Shown: one piece after another, positions 14,660-17,619 of the stretch | Numbering within the stretch: position 1 is the first letter of the stretch | Layout: each line of letters opens with the position of its first letter | Notes under the pieces: generated by a model | The model's input: only the letters and a program-made list of their open reading frames with translations | What the model was told of the DNA's origin: nothing | Databases searched by the model: none | Translations under genes and position numbers: made by a program | NCBI GenBank assembly: GCA_023387555.1 | Contig: JAEWHY010000512.1 | Location: forward strand, 1 to 17,619 | Direction of reading: 5' to 3' | Length of the DNA: 17,619 bases | From: Pseudomonadota bacterium | GTDB taxonomy: Bacteria; Pseudomonadota; Alphaproteobacteria; Rhizobiales; Xanthobacteraceae

Positions 14660-15130
14660 TTATCCCTCAGCCTTGAGCGTCGTCTGTCCGATCTGCAGCG
14701 GCACAGCGGAAACGAGGACAAAGACCATGACGCAAGGTTCCGTCCCCTTGTTGATCCAGTTGTGGATGGTGCCGCGCTGCACGAGCATGTCGCCGGCGTT
14801 CAACGTAACGGTCGAGTCGTCGAGTTCCATGTCGATGGAGCCGGACAGGACCACGGCGTAGTCGATCGACTCCGTGCGATGGATGCGCGGCGTAACGCCC
14901 GGCGAGAAGCGGATGATGCGGAACACCGAACCCTGATCGACCGTGGTTGCGGTTACCTTGGCGGGGGTTGCGATGGTGTTATCGGCGGGAAGCCGGTCGG
15001 TCGCCCATGCAACATGCGAGTCCATGCCGGGACGGAACGATATGACCTCGGTCATCACGTCATCGAACAGCACGATAGCCTTGCCGTTCTCATCGTGTCC
15101 CGTCACCACCCGGCGAACTTCGAATGCCAT
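14660..15130 (-). CDS. Small cupin-domain protein
   Basis: Single-domain cupin of 156 residues; function unknown, perhaps a metal-dependent isomerase, decarboxylase, dioxygenase or a binding protein. Motif 1 reads GVTPRIHRTESIDYAVVLSG (78-97): His84 is kept, but the second histidine is Thr86 and the usual glutamate is Asp90. Motif 2 reads GDMLVQRGTIHNWIN (113-127), with His123. The metal site is thus incomplete by the classical rule, a pattern I recall in related proteobacterial cupins. The N-terminus (EVRRVVTGHDENGKAIV) resembles those same cupins. ATG at 15130 is chosen; a GTG four codons upstream is possible, and both have weak ribosome sites. It is divergent from the DapA-like gene and upstream of the Sec-type Bug gene, so it probably belongs to the same catabolic unit. 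Confidence 0.85.
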   Translation of the reverse strand: MAFEVRRVVTGHDENGKAIVLFDDVMTEVISFRPGMDSHVAWATDRLPADNTIATPAKVTATTVDQGSVFRIIRFSPGVTPRIHRTESIDYAVVLSGSIDMELDDSTVTLNAGDMLVQRGTIHNWINKGTEPCVMVFVLVSAVPLQIGQTTLKAEG

Positions 15131-15189
15131 ACTGCGCCCCACTTGAACGTTATTTCCTGTAGCATCCGGATAATCGAGTTTCGACCAAA

Positions 15190-15242
15190 AAATGCATTAT
15201 TAGTCACAGAATAAAATGCATTTTTATTGACGAAATGCATTA
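15190..15242. promoter_or_regulatory. Triple AATGCATT palindrome, candidate operator array
   Basis: AATGCATT occurs three times in 51 bp: 15191-15198, 15215-15222 and 15234-15241. The middle copy extends to a 12-bp palindrome, AAAATGCATTTT (15213-15224). Centre-to-centre spacings are 24 and 19 bp. They lie in an AT-rich 154-bp region between the divergent cupin and DapA-like genes, within otherwise GC-rich DNA. A TTGACG (15227-15232) between copies 2 and 3 could be a plus-strand -35 box, though I see no clear -10. Binding by the nearby GntR protein is inference. Confidence 0.6.
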
Positions 15243-15284
15243 TCAGGCGCACGGTTGATTAATTGGCAACGGGATGACAGCGAA

Positions 15285-16304
15285 ATGGCGAATTATGCGA
15301 AGGCCGATGCGCGCGCATGGGCAAAGGACAACATGCATGGGTGCGCGAACATCATCATCCCGACCTTCACGTCCGACCTGAAGCGGCTCAATGAAAAGGC
15401 CATCCGTCACGACGTCCGGAAGGTGATCGAATTCGGCTTCACCGGCACGCTGCTGGTCTCGGAGGTGATTATCTCCGTTGAGGAATACGTGCAGTTCACG
15501 TCATGGGCGCGTGACGAAGCCGGCGGCAAGCTGCAGCTGATCCATCACGCCGGGTTCGGCACGCTCGAGGAAAATATCGAGGCGGTGCAGGCCGCCGAAC
15601 GGGCTGGCGCCGACTACGTGCTGCTCGGCTATCCGGGCAACTTCTATCCGACCACCGCGAAGGAAATCTACGATTACACCAAGGCGTTCTGTGAGAGCAC
15701 GAATCTCGGCGTGATCCTGTTCCCCGTGCCGCACTGGGGCTTCGAGCGCGTGCATCCGGCGGGCATGCCTCCGGAACTGATCGCGCAGATGGTCGCCGAT
15801 ATTCCCAACATCGTCTGCATCAAGGCCGAAGGCGGCATGCCCACGATTGCCGGCTTTGTGCAGTGCTGGGAGCGTCATTCGAAAGACGTCCTGGTGACCT
15901 GCCCGATCGAGGCCGATGCCATTCCGCTGATGGCGACCTATCCGATGCAGTGGTCCGGAACCAGCAATCACTGCCTGCACCGCGATCGCGTGCCGGTGAT
16001 GTTCAATCTCATGCGGGAGAAGCGGTTCGAAGAGGCCATGAAGATTTTCTGGCAGGTGCACCCCGCGCGCATGGCCAACAAGAACCTGCAGGGCACTCAC
16101 ATGCCAGGGACCAAGCTCATCCACCGTGCTTACTGGAAGTACCAGAGCTGGCTGCACGGCTTCAACGGCGGGCCGCTGCGCTATCCGACCCAGAAGATGA
16201 TCGACGCCCACATGCGCACGCTACGTGCGGCGGTGAAGGCGAGCGGTCTCAATCCGACCGACGATCCCGATACCGATTACTTCGTCGGGCGCAACCCGGC
16301 CTGA
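15285..16304 (+). CDS. Dihydrodipicolinate synthase (DapA) superfamily lyase/aldolase of unknown substrate
   Basis: Class I Schiff-base (beta-alpha)8-barrel enzyme of the DapA/NAL superfamily, 339 residues against about 292 for DapA. Seen: an entry strand NIIIPTFTSDLKRLNEKAI, GFTGTLLVSEVI, LQLIHHAGFGTLEENIEAVQAAERAGADYVLLGYPGNFYP, and the Schiff-base lysine Lys180 in NIVCIKAEGG. The DapA Thr-Thr motif (GTTGES) is absent, and the usual catalytic tyrosine is Phe146 (GVILFPVPHW). True DapA function is therefore unlikely. The C-terminal part is rich in Trp and Tyr (RAYWKYQSWLHGFNGGPLRYP). ATG at 15285 has GGGATG 9 nt upstream; a TTG ten codons earlier is less likely. It leads a plus-strand group with the OCD-like gene and the GntR regulator. 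Probably a hydro-lyase or aldolase on a keto acid. Confidence 0.88.
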   Translation: MANYAKADARAWAKDNMHGCANIIIPTFTSDLKRLNEKAIRHDVRKVIEFGFTGTLLVSEVIISVEEYVQFTSWARDEAGGKLQLIHHAGFGTLEENIEAVQAAERAGADYVLLGYPGNFYPTTAKEIYDYTKAFCESTNLGVILFPVPHWGFERVHPAGMPPELIAQMVADIPNIVCIKAEGGMPTIAGFVQCWERHSKDVLVTCPIEADAIPLMATYPMQWSGTSNHCLHRDRVPVMFNLMREKRFEEAMKIFWQVHPARMANKNLQGTHMPGTKLIHRAYWKYQSWLHGFNGGPLRYPTQKMIDAHMRTLRAAVKASGLNPTDDPDTDYFVGRNPA

Positions 16305-16323
16305 CATGCCGGGAGGGTGTGCG

Positions 16324-17319
16324 ATGATCTACCTTTCAGCCGCGGATACCGATGCGGTTCTCGACTGGCCGGCCGCGATTGCCTGTATGCGGAACGCATA
16401 TTCGGCGGAGGCCAACCACAAGGCCGTGCCGGGGCGGCTGGTCGCGGCGGACAAAAGTGCGTGGATTCGCTGCATGCCGGCGATCCCCGCCACCGGGCGG
16501 TTCATGGGGACCAAGCAGATCTCCCGGACCCGCGAGGGCAAGGTTGCTTATGTCATCACCCTGTTCGACAAGACGACGGGCGAGCTGGCCTACCTGATGG
16601 ACGGCATCTCGATCACGGCGATGCGGACGGCGGCAACGTCGGCGCTCGGCCTCGATGCGTTGTCACCGGCGGGGCCGATCCGAAAGCTCGCGGTGCTGGG
16701 CTCAGGACTGGAGGCTCGGTCGCATGTGCGCGCCATCGCGGCAGCGAGGCCGGTCGAGTCGCTGGCGGTCTTCAGCCCGACGCCGGCGAGCCGCGAGGCG
16801 TTCGCCGAAAGCGTCAGAAACGATTTGAAGATCAAGGCTCAGGCTGCCGCCTCTCCACAGGAGGCGGTGAGCGGCGCGACACACGTGCTCGCGGCGGCGC
16901 GGTCGCGGGACGAGAGCCCGATCCTGTATGGGGAGTGGCTGGCGCCGGGGGCGACAGTTGTTTCGATCGGCTCGACCACGGCGAGCCAGCGAGAGGTCGA
17001 TGCCTCGGTCGTTGATCGGGCGGCCATCATCGTTGCCGACGAGGTCAAGGAACTGAGCCTCGATACCGGCGATATGATCGCTGCGCGGGACGCGGGCGTT
17101 TCCTTCGATCACAAGCTGTTTTCGCTGTATGATCTGGTTCAGGGCAAGATTCGGAATTCGCGGGACGACGCTGACATCACCATGTTCAAGTCGGTCGGTT
17201 CTGCGCTTCAGGATATCGCCTTTGCCGAGTATGTCGCCGAGGTTAGCGGGGCCCGATCGCTCGGTCAGGTTCTTGGTGTCGAGCTGAAGATCAAGCAGAG
17301 CATCGGCAAGAACGCCTGA
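16324..17319 (+). CDS. Ornithine cyclodeaminase/mu-crystallin family protein (copy 2)
   Basis: NAD(P)-dependent OCD/mu-crystallin superfamily enzyme, 331 residues. Seen: FMGTKQISRTREGKV with the conserved Lys64, MDGISITAMRTAATSALGLDAL (Arg101), Rossmann motif VLGSGLEARSHV (124-135), and ITMFKSVGSALQDIAFAEYV near the end. The catalytic aspartate of genuine ornithine cyclodeaminase (GGD) is replaced by GST (216-218), again pointing to an imine reductase or amino-acid dehydrogenase type of reaction; this is inference. It is distinct from the copy at 8682. ATG at 16324 has a strong GGGAGGG 5-11 nt upstream. It starts 19 nt after the DapA-like stop, so the two are probably co-transcribed and act on the same pathway. 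GntR follows 32 nt later. Confidence 0.88.
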   Translation: MIYLSAADTDAVLDWPAAIACMRNAYSAEANHKAVPGRLVAADKSAWIRCMPAIPATGRFMGTKQISRTREGKVAYVITLFDKTTGELAYLMDGISITAMRTAATSALGLDALSPAGPIRKLAVLGSGLEARSHVRAIAAARPVESLAVFSPTPASREAFAESVRNDLKIKAQAAASPQEAVSGATHVLAAARSRDESPILYGEWLAPGATVVSIGSTTASQREVDASVVDRAAIIVADEVKELSLDTGDMIAARDAGVSFDHKLFSLYDLVQGKIRNSRDDADITMFKSVGSALQDIAFAEYVAEVSGARSLGQVLGVELKIKQSIGKNA

Positions 17320-17351
17320 GGATCGTTACGGCAGCCATGTAAGGGCAACGG

Positions 17352-17619
17352 AATGGGTTCGACTCTCTCCACCGATATCGTCGACAGACTTCGTGGCGAG
17401 ATTCTCAACGGCGTGATGTCGCCGGGCGGGCGGCTGCGTCCGGACGACCTGCGCAGCCGGTACGACGTCAGCTTGACGCCGGTGCGGGAAGCATTGATGC
17501 GGCTCGCAGCCGAAGGGCTGGTCATCGCCGAAGATCAGCGCGGATTTCGGGTGGCGCCGGTCTCGCGCGAAAATCTGATCGAGGTGGGCGAACTGCGCCG
17601 CAGCCTCGAATGCCTGGCC
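17352..17619 (+). CDS. GntR-family transcriptional regulator (3' end beyond window)
   Basis: N-terminal 89 residues of a GntR-type winged-helix regulator. Residues 5-70 form the DNA-binding domain: LSTDIVDRLRGEILNGVMSP, GGRLRPDDLRSRYDVSLTPVREALMRLAAEGLV, then the wing GFRVAPVSRENL. The spacing and the ELRRSLECLA that follows, the start of an effector domain, fit the FCD (FadR C-terminal) subfamily, whose ligands are usually carboxylic acids. The gene is cut by the right edge. ATG at 17352 has AAGGG about 9 nt upstream. It lies 32 nt after the OCD-like gene and probably regulates this divergent cluster; the AATGCATT array is the obvious candidate target. Its ligand is unknown. Confidence 0.9.

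Noticed and set aside
14513..14660. Terminator between the cupin and the Sec-type Bug gene
   Set aside because: Only a 4-bp CGGG/CCCG stem with no T tract is present, too weak to call; the two genes may share a transcript.

Overview
The window looks like chromosomal DNA from a GC-rich alphaproteobacterium, most likely of the Bradyrhizobium / Rhodopseudomonas / Afipia group. That placement is inferred from the gene order aroA-cmk-rpsA-sppA-ihfB-lapA-trpFBA, from the FYDLN acid-domain (TIGR02300) gene beside a tRNA-Ala, and from the protein sequences themselves. No database search was possible.

Left part (1-2582, all on the minus strand). A 5'-complete but truncated Hsp20 small heat-shock gene runs off the left edge. 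It is preceded by an RpoH-type promoter and a leader whose last hairpin fits a ROSE RNA thermometer. Next come an orphan ugpB-like periplasmic binding protein, a tRNA-Ala(GGC) with its own terminator, and a small acidic TIGR02300 protein.

Central housekeeping block (2753-12403, all on the plus strand). aroA and cmk overlap by 4 nt and are followed by rpsA, which has a structured leader, a palindromic element and a strong terminator. Then come sppA, ihfB, a lapA-type membrane protein, an ornithine cyclodeaminase/mu-crystallin family oxidoreductase, and the tightly coupled trpF-trpB-trpA genes (4-nt and 1-nt overlaps). Shikimate-pathway and tryptophan genes thus flank translation and nucleoid genes.

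Right part (12404-17619). In relatives I would expect accD after trpA; here an accessory catabolic-looking cluster follows. A Tat-exported Bug (TTT) solute-binding protein on the plus strand ends at a symmetric terminator facing a second, Sec-exported Bug protein on the minus strand. Upstream of that second gene, on the same strand, is a small cupin. Diverging from the cupin are a DapA-superfamily lyase/aldolase, a second OCD/mu-crystallin oxidoreductase and a GntR-family regulator cut off by the right edge. The 154-bp divergent promoter region is AT-rich and carries three AATGCATT palindromes, a good candidate operator array for the GntR protein. The DapA-like enzyme keeps the Schiff-base lysine but lacks the usual catalytic tyrosine and Thr-Thr motif. 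The cluster may therefore take up and break down a substrate I cannot name. I see no transposase, integrase, CRISPR array or phage gene.
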